A stretch of DNA of 64,000 bases. Source: Hyalella azteca. Its lineage: Eukaryota; Arthropoda; Malacostraca; Amphipoda; Hyalellidae. The stretch is from contig NW_025936059.1 of the NCBI RefSeq assembly GCF_000764305.2, positions 246,387-310,386 on the forward strand. The letters are read 5' to 3'. Below the pieces are notes generated by a model. That model was given only the letters and a program-made list of their open reading frames with translations. It was not told the DNA's origin and ran no database searches. The translations under genes and the position numbers were made by a program. Below, in pieces: positions 31,236 through 42,806 of the stretch (positions are counted from its first letter, which is position 1; each line of letters begins with the position of its first letter).

Positions 31236-33690
31236 TCTCCCACGAATCCGTTGGACAAGCCCTGACGGCTTGCAGGTCGATGACCGCGACACAAGTCAAG
31301 AAGCCCAACTTGTGAAGTTTGCTGCGGAACACTTACTCAGCCAGCAGGTACGGTCGCCGACAAGAGAACACAATATTCTCAATCTCTTCTTTACTAATAA
31401 TGAAAGAATGGTGGCTGCCGTCCGGGTTGAAGATACCTCACTGTCTGACCATCGCTTAGTGATGGTGGAAACGACAATTGGAATTGAAACCCGGCCCAGG
31501 TCTATACCCCAAGAGGGACTGGAAGGACTTAACTTCAACAATCGAAGAACGGATTGGATGGCAATTTTTAATGAAATTGACGAAATCAATTGGAGAGCAG
31601 AGTTCCACGAGATGAATGCTGAGGAAATCTACACAAAACTGTGTGAGAAACTAGCATAAGTATGTGTGCGTCATACCCCGAGAAAAACAGGGCCTAAAGT
31701 CCGCAGCATTCCGAGAGATCGATGAATCCTTATATGAGAAAACGCAAGCGGTTAAATAAACAAATAGCTGAATCCACTGGTGATATGAGAAGACAGAGGC
31801 TAGTAGATTTGCCAGGCTAGACAGAGGCTAGTAGTAGGAGATGACCATGGCATGTATGAGTTACTGGGATCACAGTTTGAATCAGTGTTCAGTAACCCCC
31901 GCTACTCAAGGGAGGAGAATGAAATTGAAGTTCGCCAGGAGCTGCCAGGCGGTAGAGGGCTGGAGAACATCGAGTTTGGACCAGAAGACATGGAAATAAG
32001 TTTAAAAAAACTGGCGACGTTTTAAGCACCAGGACCCGACGGAATTACGGCAGTGCTGTTGAAAAAGTGTGCTGGAGCACTGAAGGCTCCGCTCACAATG
32101 CTCTGGAAAGCCGCGATAACGGAGGGAATTATCCCGGAGGGTCTCAAAGTGGGACTGATAACGCCAATCCACAAAAGAGGTCCGATTGACAGACCCCAAA
32201 ATTACAGACCTGTGACCATGACCTCACATGTGATCAAGGTTTTTGAGAAGGTAGTGGTCAGGAGGCTTGTCCGGTACATGGAAGAAGCTGACCTGCATGA
32301 TAACGGACAACATGGTTTCCGGCGTAATCGCTCCTGTTTGTCGCAGTTACTGGAGCACCATCACCGTCTTGTGGCCCAGCTGGAGGAGGGAGCTGGTGTG
32401 GGCGTGGTATACCTAGACTTTGCTAAAGATTTTGACAAAGTTGACCATGGGGTGCTCTTTAGAAAGTTGAGGCTGTTGGGGGTAGGAGGAATCCTGTTGA
32501 GGTGGATCCACAGCTTTCTTACAAATAGAGTACAAGCTGTTGCAATTGGAAACTCGAAATAGAGAAAAGCAAAGGTGAAAAGCGGAGTTTCGCAAGGCTC
32601 AGTACTTGGACCGATCCTCTTTCTCATCCACATTGCAGATATTGACTCGGAACTCACCCTCACATCTACATCGTTATTTGCGGACGATACAAGAGTGCTG
32701 ATGAAGATCACAGATAATGCAGTGAATAATATGCAGCTCAACGGAACCAAGTTCGAAATAGTGAGATACAGAGTCCGCACAGAGATCGGGATGCCACATC
32801 GCTATTTGGCAGCAGATGGTACAGAAATTGAGAAGCAACTAGTTCGAGATCTCGGAGTTTTGATGAGTACTGAAGCCACGTTCGATGCCCATATCGAGGA
32901 AATAGTCGCGCGTAGCCGGCAAAGGATGTGGTGGATATAGCGGACATTTAGAACGAGAGAAGCAGCACCAATGATTACACTCTTCAGAGCCCTTGTGCTC
33001 CCCAATCTTGAGTATTGCTGCCAATTTTGGTCACCATTCAAGGCGGGTGCGGTGCGTAAACTAGAGGCAGTGCAGCGGACCTTCACGTACAGGATCAGCG
33101 GCATGAGGGAACTGAACCTGGACTGCTGGGAAAGGCTGAAATATCTGGGACTGTACTCACTGGAGAGGAGAAGAGAAAGGTATATCATACTGTACACTTG
33201 GAAGATGAGGACCGGACTGGCTCCCAACTTTGAGAGTGAGACCTCCAGAATAGTGACACGTTACAACGAAAGGAGGGGGAGACTGTGCGAGGTTCCCCCA
33301 TTCAATAACCGAGCCGCGGCCTGAGTACAGACTCTCCGTGAGGGATCACTGTGAGGCTCTTTAATGCCCTACCAAAAGAGCTGAGAGGAGGGGAGTTCAC
33401 CCTTGCAACATTCAAGAGACGACTGGACAAGTGGTTGAGAAAGATCCCGGATTGTCCAGTAATGGGAAACTACCCTCAGCAAGTGACAAGCAACAGCATC
33501 TTGCATCAGCTGGCCCAAAGAAGGTCAAATAGACGGAACACGTCCAACGTTGCATCCGGGACCCGAGGGCGGGGTGACCTGCTTAGCGACGACTCGGAGG
33601 CGGAGGACGACGAAGGCGGCGCATCAGCGTGACCGGGGACTATAGTAAGTCCCGAACTCATCATAAGAGACTAAGAGAGACCTCACTCTA
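31236..33690 (+). pseudogene. LINE-D, 5'-truncated endonuclease/RT element
   Basis: The start is mid-endonuclease: HNILNLFFTNNER and DTSLSDHRLVMVE. After stops at 31657-31830 the RT reads APGPDGITAVLLKKC, PIHKRGPIDRPQNYRPV, motif A as YLDFAKDFDKVDHGVLF, motif B as SGVSQGSVLGPILF, and motif C as LFADDTRVL (Phe replaces the usual Tyr). A short deletion follows at VNNMQLNGTKFE, then the C-terminal LEAVQRTFTYRISGM and RLFNALPKELRGGEFTLATF, with an acidic end at 33632. 5' truncation and several stops make it inactive. A 3' piece of the same family is inserted at 55308-55520. Confidence 0.85.
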
Positions 33691-33699
33691 GCGCCCATT

Positions 33700-34070
33700 T
33701 GCTTTCCTGACATCGGGCTGCCAACATCTCGTAAGTTTTCTAACATAGAAACCCTGCCCTTAGAATAGCTCTTGTATTCAGTTGTTAAGTGCAAGTGTAA
33801 AGATAAATCAGAGACATTGCAAGTTTTTTGAGTAACAAATTTTGTCATGCTGTATTAGCTCACGTGATAACTTGCTTACTCATCAGATGGTATCGTGAAT
33901 TGTGTATTACCATAGCCCTATTTTAAAGACAACACCTCTAAATAATCCAGTGTCTCCAATGTTACAGATGTACAATGAATTTCTCATTTTATTTTCGAAT
34001 ATTAAAAAAATTAATTTGTAAATTTTTTAAATATAATAATAATATATATATTTTTTCAAAATTATTTATT
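33700..34070. other. no gene recognised
   Basis: AT-rich DNA after the LINE-D end, with TATA-type runs near 34040. Nothing supportable. Confidence 0.4.
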
Positions 34071-34074
34071 CTGT

Positions 34075-34352
34075 CAATTGATTCATGCATTGCCTCCGAC
34101 TTCAAACAAGTGTGCAAAATTTCAGATTAATTGGACAGGTAAAAGTGTATCAAATATCAGTTATAAGATTTGTAGCTGACCAAATTATTTTTTCAATTTT
34201 TTTAATATTGAAAAATAAGCCATTAATTTTTAATATCATATTTTATCATTTGAATCATGCATTGTTCCCAACTTTACGCAAGTGTGCAAAATTTCAGATC
34301 GATAGGATAAGTAGAAGTGTGTTAAATTTCGATTATAAGATTTGTAGCAGAC
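34075..34352. repeat. diverged tandem duplication, spacing about 176 bp
   Basis: AAGTGTGCAAAATTTCAGAT occurs at about 34110 and 34286, each followed by a related 60-bp block ending ATAAGATTTGTAGC. The second copy runs into (CAGA)n. Confidence 0.6.
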
Positions 34353-34726
34353 AGACAGACAAACTAGAGGTGACGTTAAGGAGAAGTGTTTGAATCAATC
34401 AACATAAACTTAATTGACGTATTTTCTGGTGAAAATTGAATTTTTCTAATGTTTTTACGTCGACCTAATCACATCTTTTCAATTGAAAAAAATTGACATT
34501 TGAGGCAAACCTGTTGTTATTAATCCAGAATATGATCGCCAGTTTATGACACAAAAATATACCGTTATGTATTTCGTATATTTACCGCAAGTCGGTTAAA
34601 TTTTCCAATTAGTTATTAAATTAAAGTCAATTATTAAATTAGAGTCAATTATTTTGAAAGCTCTCACCAAAACACATCTGTCATCAATTAGTTCCGGCTG
34701 AACAAGTTCGTACATTTATAAAAGAA

Positions 34727-35101
34727 ATGAAGTTTGCTGACGCCTTAACAACGTTTAAAAAGTTTACCGTGTATATTTGTCAATGTTGCGGTGAAAATTT
34801 TTCAGTATCGATTCATCGAGTATATAGATTATTTGTTAATAAGATGAACTTTGAAGAATACAAAAACTGTTTGTTTTGCAATTATGCATCAACGAACTTT
34901 GATGGCCTAGGATCCGAACTTGCCATTGTATACATCAATGCACGTTCATGTATCATTTCTAATAATTATATTATCTTAGGGGACGATAGAGTTACTATTG
35001 AGTACCGCACCGGGTCTTCTGTGCTGGAAAGATGCAGCCTCAATCATGTTTGGTTGTGGCAGTTGGCTCGGCTTCTATTTAGAAATCCTGGTAAAGCTTA
35101 G
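34727..35101 (+). CDS. hypothetical Cys-pair protein
   Basis: An ATG-started frame of 124 codons. Two CxxC pairs, CQCC (about residue 19) and CLFC (about residue 49), are 27 residues apart and could bind one metal ion. The C-terminal half is hydrophobic-basic (VWLWQLARLLFRN). TTTATAAAAG lies only about 10 bases before the ATG. The ORF sits alone in AT-rich DNA where chance ORFs of this length are uncommon. I recognise no family; a chance ORF or a decayed exon remains possible. Confidence 0.35.
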   Translation: MKFADALTTFKKFTVYICQCCGENFSVSIHRVYRLFVNKMNFEEYKNCLFCNYASTNFDGLGSELAIVYINARSCIISNNYIILGDDRVTIEYRTGSSVLERCSLNHVWLWQLARLLFRNPGKA

Positions 35102-36240
35102 ACGCAGCACGCGTTTAAAGTTTCAGTTCGATAAATTTATTCGGGATCTTGAAGTAGCACCTTGAAAGTAGCACTTTAAGTGGCTGCTCTTGTACATAGA
35201 GCTCACGTAATCGGTTACGGTTCAATCGTTGTTGATCTTCTTCTTCGGAGTTTGAAAATTGGACGGTTATAAATAGCTACAGTGGATAGATTAGCTGCAT
35301 ACCATCGTGGTGAAACTTTTATAGCGATAGCTACCCGTGGTACTCTACCACCTTCTTTAAACTATGCATGACGTCACCTGAGTAAACGATGTTATGAGTT
35401 GGTATCCACTTGAAACCGTTAATCAATAGGTTTTGCTTTCCTTAGGCAATTTGTAGGTCCTATTTTGGTCAAAATCGTATTAATGAAGTTTTTGTACTGA
35501 TGATGGAGCTGGACTCCGATAAGTTTTCATTGCAGACAAAATGATTTTTTTTGGCGTTGCAACGAATCCGTCATTTCTTAATCTAAAGTAGAATTGACAT
35601 TGCATATAAATTTAAAAATCAACCCACACTTTATCTAACTATGAAAATTTTGAATTATGGAATTTATGCAGAATTTGTCACAAATTTTCATAAAGCATCG
35701 AACGAGTATAAATGCATTGACCAAACCTTCATTACCATATTTCGTCTAACAGTAATTAATGCTCTGTGAGTCCGGCTGAGGGAAGTGTAATTCTCAGCTC
35801 GGATTTTTTTTGTAGAAGGCCGTAGACTGATTTTCGGATAGATAAAACATAGAATAAATTTTCATCTAAATGCATTACCTAAATATTGATCGATAAGAGG
35901 ACTTTCCAAATCCACTGATAGGGCTTTAAAATCCAATCAATAGTTTCCACGTTGATTAAAATGATTGGATGGTCTATACTGATTTTTAAAATGCGTTCTA
36001 AATTCATGTAAAGAAAAGAGCACTTTTTGCCCTCATGTGATGGTACCCTCATTTTGATGGTGACTTCGAATCTAAATTCCGCACCAAAGGATGGGCAACT
36101 CAGACGTCGTCCACCGCATGTAGATTGGGTCTCTATAAACAAAATTAGCGAAGCCTCACATACACGACATACATACGACATTCACCAGATGCAAACGATC
36201 AGTCACATGCAGGCTATATCAATCATGCAGGTCATTTTTT
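35102..36240. other. no gene recognised
   Basis: Mixed and AT-rich spacer. Overlapping short frames near 35880-36335 lie on opposite strands and have no recognisable features. Confidence 0.4.
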
Positions 36241-36246
36241 CTTCAC

Positions 36247-36560
36247 AAGAAAACGATCACTTATTCGCCACAGGCGACCGATCACTTGTCCGCCACATGC
36301 AACCGATCACTTATTCGCCACATGCACGGGATTAATTATTCGCTATCACATGCGATTAATTATTCGCCACGTGTGAGTGATCACCTATTCGCCACGTGCA
36401 CATGATTAGTTATTATATATATATATACGTTATATATAGTTATTATTATATATAGCGTTATATATAGCGACTATTCGCCTCCTGAAAACGATCAATAATA
36501 TTCGCCGCAATCGATCAATTATTCGCCAATCAATCAACTATTCGCCACATACAAACGTAC
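36247..36560. repeat. degenerate tandem repeat, about 24-27 bp
   Basis: Variants of CGATCACTTATTCGCCACAT, later GATTAATTATTCGCCACGTG and CAATCAACTATTCGCCACAT, interrupted by a TATATA run at about 36412-36470. Confidence 0.75.
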
Positions 36561-36894
36561 ACGTATAACGATCATTTATCAGATTGTGATATTATGTGTT
36601 CTTTATTTTAAAACCTCGCATTTATCATACACGTATTTTAGGACAAGCGTACCATTCCTTCAAAATATGTATTTTGATGCAAATATGTTCGTGGTACGGT
36701 ACATGAAATGAGGGATAGGGAAACTCGTGACATCCAACAACATTTCGCGAGATTAAACACGTTTTTCTCTCGTATTTTATGAATCTTAAATTCCATCCCG
36801 TTGATTAGCTCAATCATATTTTAATATACACTAATATCTGGGCATCGAATGGTGGAAACCTCCAGCTAAAGTAGACCAACTGTTACTAAAATTT

Positions 36895-37200
36895 CACAAT
36901 ATAACATAACATAACATAGTGATGTCGGCTCTGAAGTGTAGGCCTGATGTGGCCTGTCGCCGATTCTTTTCCATTTCGTGCCTTGTTCATAGATCTAAAC
37001 TCGTGTCATTTGACCGGATCTTTTCATGACTGGCGATAGTTTGAAGAAGCTACTAGACTTCCACCTGAATACTGTCAATGGGCCGGCCAGAACGGATGCT
37101 AATTCTTTGAGCAATCTGGGATGGAAGCCGTCTGGTCCACAATATGTTACACCATTTTTCGTGCTGCCTGGCAGAACGAAAAAAAAACACACTTCGTTGA
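36895..37200 (-). pseudogene. LINE-A, internally deleted copy
   Basis: On the minus strand an RT-internal fragment (CGPDGFHPRLLKELASVLAG) runs directly into the LINE-A 3' UTR (GATCCGGTCAAATGACACGA, GAATCGGCGACAGGCCACAT) and ends in ATGTTATGTTATGTTAT. About 1.9 kb or more of RT and C-terminus is absent between them. This joins the RT at 9011-11180 to the dispersed tails. Confidence 0.75.
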
Positions 37201-38580
37201 GCCATAAACCAAAATGTCAAATTGTCGATGGCGATCGCTGCCGCGGCCAGGATCGGGGCTGGAGTCGGCGGACAACTTGACTAACGAGCGACAGGCAACA
37301 GCAGCGTGGGTCGCAGCCTCCATAAATGGATGTTCTCTCTGGGTTCTGACTTACACTTCTACAGGAAACACAATTGGCTTCATGTCGCCCGGAGCTGCGA
37401 CTCGCACGAAACAATATATTTTCGCAACATGGTCTGATAGGAAAATTATATGCAAATATTTTCGTTCCTCTCAATGCGAGGAAATTGAAACATAGAATAA
37501 ATTAATAAGTGCTTTTATTTTCAATTATGCTAGACAAAATAAGATAACATAATATTATAGTAGAATTAATAACGACATATTAATTTAGTTTATTGATTGG
37601 TATTTCGAGCACATGCAGCATTCTACCTGATGAAACTTTTTAAGTTTTTCAAAATTGCAAGTTACATGCATGAAAAACTATGGATTGATTGAGTTTACGT
37701 TATTTACGTTACACTTCAAAATCCTCTAAAATTGACATGATAAATTTAATCTTCCCATATGGAAAAGAATTTCGTGAATTATTCTGAATATCTCTACCAG
37801 TTGAAGAGTAGCCGGGGAACACACAATGTTGTAATAATTAATTATAATAATATCATAACAACCTTCTCATGGTAAACGTGTCGGGCCATAACATAACAAT
37901 GGCCATACTCGGGCACAAAATCCCGTCCGATATTTCGTCCAGGGGAGACCAAATTCTGCTCTATCATTCCACCATCGGCAAATGGACGCTGGTAACATCA
38001 ATGGCGTTTCGCCCGGTAGCAGGAGAAAAAGGAGGCCTTCTCTTCTCGTGGATACACTTGAGCGAATTTCCCATTGATGGCATAGGATAGACAAGGCAAG
38101 TTTCGAAGTGGCCGCTTAGCAATGAACAAAGATAGGGCCTCGAATACGAAAGCAAGCAGAGGCAGTAATTGACATCAACCTCGTATGGAATTGTGAAGTA
38201 CCTCGTCAAAAGAATCCTTTGGTACGATGTTTTTTTTTCAACAACAGTGGCAATCAACGATTGAAAAAATATGATGACGCTTCAACAAAGAGTGAAGTTA
38301 AGTTATTTAGCAGCAAAAATCTATATTAGACTTGTGAGTACTTATGATTGTCTCACACAATCGGACAAATAAAGAGAATAGAGTCAGCTGAAATTTATTC
38401 AAATTGATTTGAACGCGCAACTGGCGTTGATCGGGCCAGTCGTATGAGGAAGTCGAAAACGAAAGTTCATATGCTGGAGTCTAGAAATCTTGGAAGAACG
38501 AGCGGTTCAGTGAAGTGATATTGAATGCAGAATTTCAAGTTCCTTAATGGCAGCGTGCAGTAGAGGTGCATTACTAAACT
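37200..38580. other. no gene recognised
   Basis: 37200-37500 and 37860-38260 have overlapping open frames on both strands without recognisable motifs. The rest is AT-rich. Confidence 0.4.
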
Positions 38581-38584
38581 AAGA

Positions 38585-38880
38585 TAACTGCGTTGTAACA
38601 CATCCATTGGACAACATTTCTTTTCGCTTCGAGTCACCGACATGTGGAACAGAGGTTGCCTGCCGAAGACCACCACTGCCCTGGATGTAATGGACCATCA
38701 TGATTCCTGCCTTACGGAACGTAGCCTTCAGCATTTCAAGCCGTCCGCATCTAGGCCGTGGGTCAAACCAGCCCTCGGTCGAACGGCCACTTGTCGAAGG
38801 ACGATAAATTTTGGAACAGAACTATGCTATCTGTAACCCAACCTGAGATGCGGTGAACGTAAAATTACGTAATTTAACGA
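38585..38880 (+). repeat. LINE-A scrap joined to repeat B, segment 1
   Basis: 38585-38647 gives the LINE-A FFSLRVTDMWN peptide. It then switches abruptly to repeat B (CCACTGCCCTGGATGTAATG to CGATGCCCGGAAGTCA at about 38892). The SINE at 38896 interrupts the repeat. Confidence 0.65.
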
Positions 38881-38895
38881 TGCCCGGAAGTCATA

Positions 38896-39165
38896 ATAAT
38901 AAAATAATAATAATAATAATAATAATAGCGGTTTCAGCGTTTATTAGGCCGTAGGCCTGTCGCTGATTCTTAACATCGCAGAACATCCACAGCTTGTTGC
39001 GGTCTCGAACTCACAACTCACTGATTCAATTCTGCTGTGCTTAACCGCCCGGCCTCCTTGCCGATTCTGACCAGAAACTGGCGCACAGAGCTGGGATCGA
39101 ACCCGCGCCTCTCTGCGTCAATCTTGGTACTCTGAACTTTAACCACTGGGCCACCCTGCCCGTAT
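38896..39165 (-). mobile_element. tRNA-derived SINE, possibly dimeric, inserted in repeat B
   Basis: On the minus strand an A-box TGGCCCAGTGG (39153-39143) and B-box GGTTCGATCCC (39103-39093) are spaced as in a tRNA. A second, weaker pair follows: GCCGGGCGGTTAAGC (39053-39039) and GAGTTCGAGACC (39012-39001). The 3' part reads AAGAATCAGCGACAGGCCTA and ends in (ATT)n at 38900-38927. The 3' part resembles the LINE-A tail AAGAATCGGCGACAGGCCAC. Repeat B at about 7550 gives the uninterrupted sequence GGAAGTCAGATTCGATCC. Confidence 0.8.
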
Positions 39166-39770
39166 TCGATCCGCGGCTGGTTGTGCACGGCAGGTGGTGG
39201 TCAAGGCCGGAAAAGGACAAAGTCGAGTGATGCACGGCTGTTTGGTGTAGGTCCGGAGGGTGGATAGCTAGAGGTCATCATAGCCCAAGTCCACAGTGCT
39301 ATTCATATACCCTCCCGAGCGCAACACAGCCGGGCATCTTCACGGCTTTTGACACAAAGCGCCCACAGCAACAGCGCCGTTCAGTCACAGGCCAGAGCCC
39401 GACCGACCGGAGCGCAGCAGGCCCTACCGCAACAGCTACTCCTAAACGTAACGTAACCTAACCTAACCTAACCTGCGCCGCCTGTTGCGGTAGGGCCTGT
39501 TGCGCTCCGGCCAGTTGGGCTCCGGCTCTGTGAAGCAGTGGCTGTGTTGTGCAAAACGGATTTACTGTTAACCGGAGTTACCCACAGCTCATTGATCTGA
39601 GGCTATGTATAAATATTGCATGCTGATGTTTGGCGTTGGGCCCAGGGCCTGTTTACGGGTCAATTTTGTTACCCACGGCTGCGCTCCCGGTCCGGAGAGA
39701 TCCAAGGCGTTCGATTCCAGGCTTATTGGTGCAAAAAAATTGGTGGTGCATGGCTGCGCTCCCTGGAACA
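39166..39770 (+). repeat. repeat B, segment 2 with telomere-motif hairpin
   Basis: Continues TTCGATCCGCGGCTGG, then GGAGGGTGGATAGCTAGAGG. The hairpin follows at about 39410-39511, with CCTAACCTAACCTAACC (39457-39473) between CCGGAGCGCAGCAGGCCCTA and TAGGGCCTGTTGCGCTCCGG, then TTGGGCCCAGGGCCTGTTTA. The segment order is permuted relative to 7375-8150. Confidence 0.7.
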
Positions 39771-40010
39771 GCCTCCCTGATGGCATCGTTGACGCTCCGA
39801 GTATGAACGCTTTCGAGAACAGTCTAGACGAAGCTATGCAGGAGCATATGTTCAGTATTAAATTAAAGCTGTCTCAATCAATCGTCAGTTATGGAGAGAT
39901 CGGATTCCAAATGCCGGATCCCTTGTGAATCAAGTCACAAAAAATTCAATAATCGGCAATTGGCCATGGGCCTATTTCTTCGGTGCCGACACTTCTATTC
40001 TATTCTATAG
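39771..40010 (+). pseudogene. LINE-A C-terminal tail and 3' UTR
   Basis: WNSLPDGIVDAPSMNAFENS to MQEHMFSIK, then the 3' UTR (AATCGGCAATTGGCCATGGG) and (TATTC)n at 39992-40006. It starts exactly where repeat B stops. Confidence 0.7.
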
Positions 40011-40194
40011 CGTTAGCGGAATTTCTCCATCCGCGGCTTGAGTCCGGCTTCACATGGATCAGACGTTCGCCACTTCAGCTTCTTCAGTTGACGACGGTGG
40101 TGTCACTATTGCGAGTGGTCACTGGTCAACACTCAAGTGACTCAACTGCTATGCTAACAAGTTATTGCTAAGTTGTACTCATAGTTTCTTTGTC

Positions 40195-40360
40195 GAATAC
40201 GACTGCCGGTTGTAGAGTGTCAACTTACATCACGAGCGAGAATGTCTGACGTGAGTGTCAGTGACGTCTGTTGACATTTTCTGTGGTAAGATGTACTGAT
40301 GTATCATGTTAGGTGCAATGGCCTGTGAACAAGTTACAAGTGTAGGCGACAGCCTGACAG
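40195..40360 (+). repeat. dispersed repeat with LINE-A-like end, copy 2
   Basis: GGTTGTAGAGTGTCAACTTA ... CAATGGCCTGTGAACAAG ... GTAGGCGACAGC; counterpart of 18495-18640. Confidence 0.6.
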
Positions 40361-40436
40361 GCCACAGATTTTTTGGAATTTGTTCATTTATAATTTCCTC
40401 ATTTAATCAAGATTTAAACCAATTTCGGTATTATTG
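40360..40436 (+). repeat. left half of the short MITE seen at 12755 and 12970
   Basis: GGCCACAGATTTTTTGGAAT, TTTATAATTTCCTCATTTA and AGATTTAAACCAATTTC match the MITE left half. The right terminal repeat is missing. Confidence 0.6.
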
Positions 40437-40563
40437 CAGATTAACTACATCCAAAAAAAAGGGTGTTTTTTTTTTTTAATTATATGTTTTTTGGGGTGTA
40501 GATTACGAATCTGAAATCCATTTTTGGCGGTCGGCATCGGAAAACCGATTTTTTTCGCGACTT

Positions 40564-40657
40564 ACTAACATGGGGGTTACGTAACTTACGTTACCCACTC
40601 ACCTTTATTTACTAACATGGGGGTTACGTAACTTACGTTACCCACTCACCTTTATAT
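40564..40657. repeat. 47-bp tandem duplication
   Basis: Two near-identical units starting ACTAACATGGGGGTTACGTA, each holding the near-palindrome GTTACGTAACTTACGTTAC. Confidence 0.85.
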
Positions 40658-40739
40658 AAAGGGTCGGATTGTTCATCGAAATTTTACAAAAAGCTCTTAG
40701 GTTGGGTTAAGTCAGCCAAGTNTGACGGAATATAGGGAT

Positions 40740-41250
40740 TTGGTAGGTTTCCATTCTAAAGGCTTTTTAATAAATATGGCAACATTTTGTGACGTTTCAT
40801 CGTTGCTGACGCGTAGTGAAGTGTTTTGAGAGTCATGTGAAGGCAACAGAACTTACGTAATGCATACGTTTTTTTTATAGTTTTTCATTTCTCGATGCGT
40901 CCTTAAAGTGTCGGAATATACCGCGTTTACCCTATCATGTTGGACAGTTCACTACTTCATGGTTGGACCCACCCCACTGGAGAGTAGAGACTGGACCTAA
41001 TTGGAAGTCGGAAGAAAGTCAAGAAACCAGGGTGCAGCGTTTGCATGCTGCGTTGCCAAGATACGGATTTTTAGAACAAAACGTTGCCTGCCTTTTTAAA
41101 GATGTGTTGCCAGGTAATTTTTATAATAAAATGCTCCTAAAAACATCTAATAGTATATCCCTTACAGACCTTTAGGCCACCTTATTCTCCAGTCTCCACG
41201 CATGTTGCACTTCAACACTTTCACTCATTGCTCACTGTGCAGAGGCCAGA
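40740..41250. other. no gene recognised
   Basis: Unique sequence after an isolated N (40722). The short frame at 40963-41175 has no recognisable motif. Confidence 0.35.
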
Positions 41251-41262
41251 GGCAGAGATTGG

Positions 41263-42092
41263 ATGAATATTGCACATGCAACTTGCAAGATCTTTGGGAA
41301 CGCTTCGGCAGCAAAATTTATGTTTTCAGATCTTTCCGACACATGTAGATTGAAATTCTTGCATTTAATATATTTGTCAGTCTTCGGCCAACTATTTAGA
41401 AAAAATAAGGTTTCCAGTATGTTGGATGGATCAAAATGCAGTGAAGCTTGTCTGGAAATCAGTTTTGATGAGTTCCCGCCAAAACAACAAATGTAAATAA
41501 CAAGTTTACGATTGCGTAGTTGCGGTCACATTAGAGCGGTCAGATTGCATTATCACATGTTCAGTTCAATCAGTTGACACTTGCTGTGCAGTCGGACTGT
41601 TTTTAGGGTAAAATTAGTTATTTGGGGTAACACATGCATGCCACCTTGTAAATAAGTTTGTTTCTTGTAAATAGTTTTTCATTACTCAGCGTAAATGGCT
41701 TTTCAATAAAAATTACCCAGCAACACATCTTGAAAATGGTTGATGATGCTTTGGGCTTAAAACCCCATATATTGGTGATGCTGCTTCCACCCTCTGCACC
41801 CTGACTCATTGCAACTGATTTCCAGACAAGCTTCAATGCATCCTGATCCATCCAACATACCGGAATCCTTACCGTGTGCATCTGCTGTCTTTCAGATTTT
41901 CAAATACTTTTTAAATAGTTGGGTGAAGACTGGCAAATATCTAAAATATAATAATTTCAATCCAAATGTGTTGGTAAGAGCTTCTAAAGGCGTTAATTTT
42001 GCTGCTGAAGCATCGCCAAAAATATTGCAATCTTCACCCACTTTCTGCACCCTCGTGACAAGAAACAGGATTATGTTGTATGCATAGTGCAA
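41263..42092. repeat. diverged inverted repeat encoding related peptides
   Basis: The plus arm (41263-41496) encodes CKIFGNASAAK ... SSMLDGSKCSEACLEIS. The minus arm (42092-41800, with a frameshift) encodes CNIFGDASAAK ... SGMLDGSGCIEACLEIS. The two arms are convergent and differ at many bases but keep the peptide. I do not recognise the protein. It may be the coding remnant of an unknown element present as an inverted pair. Confidence 0.5.
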
Positions 42093-42099
42093 TTCTAGA

Positions 42100-42550
42100 G
42101 GTAATGTACAAAAAGATGGTCTTATGACATTTTTAACCAGTCATTGCTTCTTTACGAACACAGAACAGCCAGGTGTCATAGAGTGGCAATAGTCATCAGA
42201 ATATTGATGACCTTTGCTGAAGTAATGACCAATTTTTTAGACTTCATAATAACTGGCAAGCTAAACTAATATGTCATTTATCTTTTTCAACAACTGCCAA
42301 TTAGTGAGAAGGCAATTTTCATGCGTCATCGGGAGCCAACAGCCCAACATGATAAACTCATGATCCACTAGTGCATGTAAAATGTTCAGCTCTGGGACAA
42401 CATAACCATCATATTTAAGTATTGAAGCTTGCAAAAATAATCAGACAGTTGATGCCAGTGTTTTTTTCCACTTAGGAGTTGGAACCAAATTTCTAGAGGA
42501 TATTTTTTTGCACATCATATTTTTATTTTAACCTTGAAATGTAAGAGCTT
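42100..42550. other. no gene recognised
   Basis: AT-rich spacer; nothing supportable. Confidence 0.35.
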
Positions 42551-42558
42551 ATAGGTGT

Positions 42559-42806
42559 GCAATATATTGCAGTGCGTTTATGCATGATACTCACGCATTT
42601 TAACCAATTACATACATCTGAAACTTTGTATGCAAAATATTATGATGTTTGTGTGCATGAAATTCACAAACTTCAACTTATTAGGCACATCTTTAAGCCT
42701 ATTTGCAATATATTACAATGCCTGTATTCATGATACGTGTGCACTTCAACACTACATACAATCTAAAGCTTGTATGCAATATATTATGATGCCTGTATTC
42801 ATGATA
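42559..42806. repeat. irregular tandem repeat, interrupted by the element at 42807
   Basis: TGCAATATATTATGATGCC-type units start near 42559, 42632, 42714 and 42776. Similar units resume after the element at 44098-44220. Confidence 0.6.

Noticed and set aside
39090..39157. Functional tRNA gene on the minus strand
   Set aside because: A and B boxes are present, but it is fused to a SINE body with an (ATT)n tail and interrupts repeat B, so it is a SINE head.
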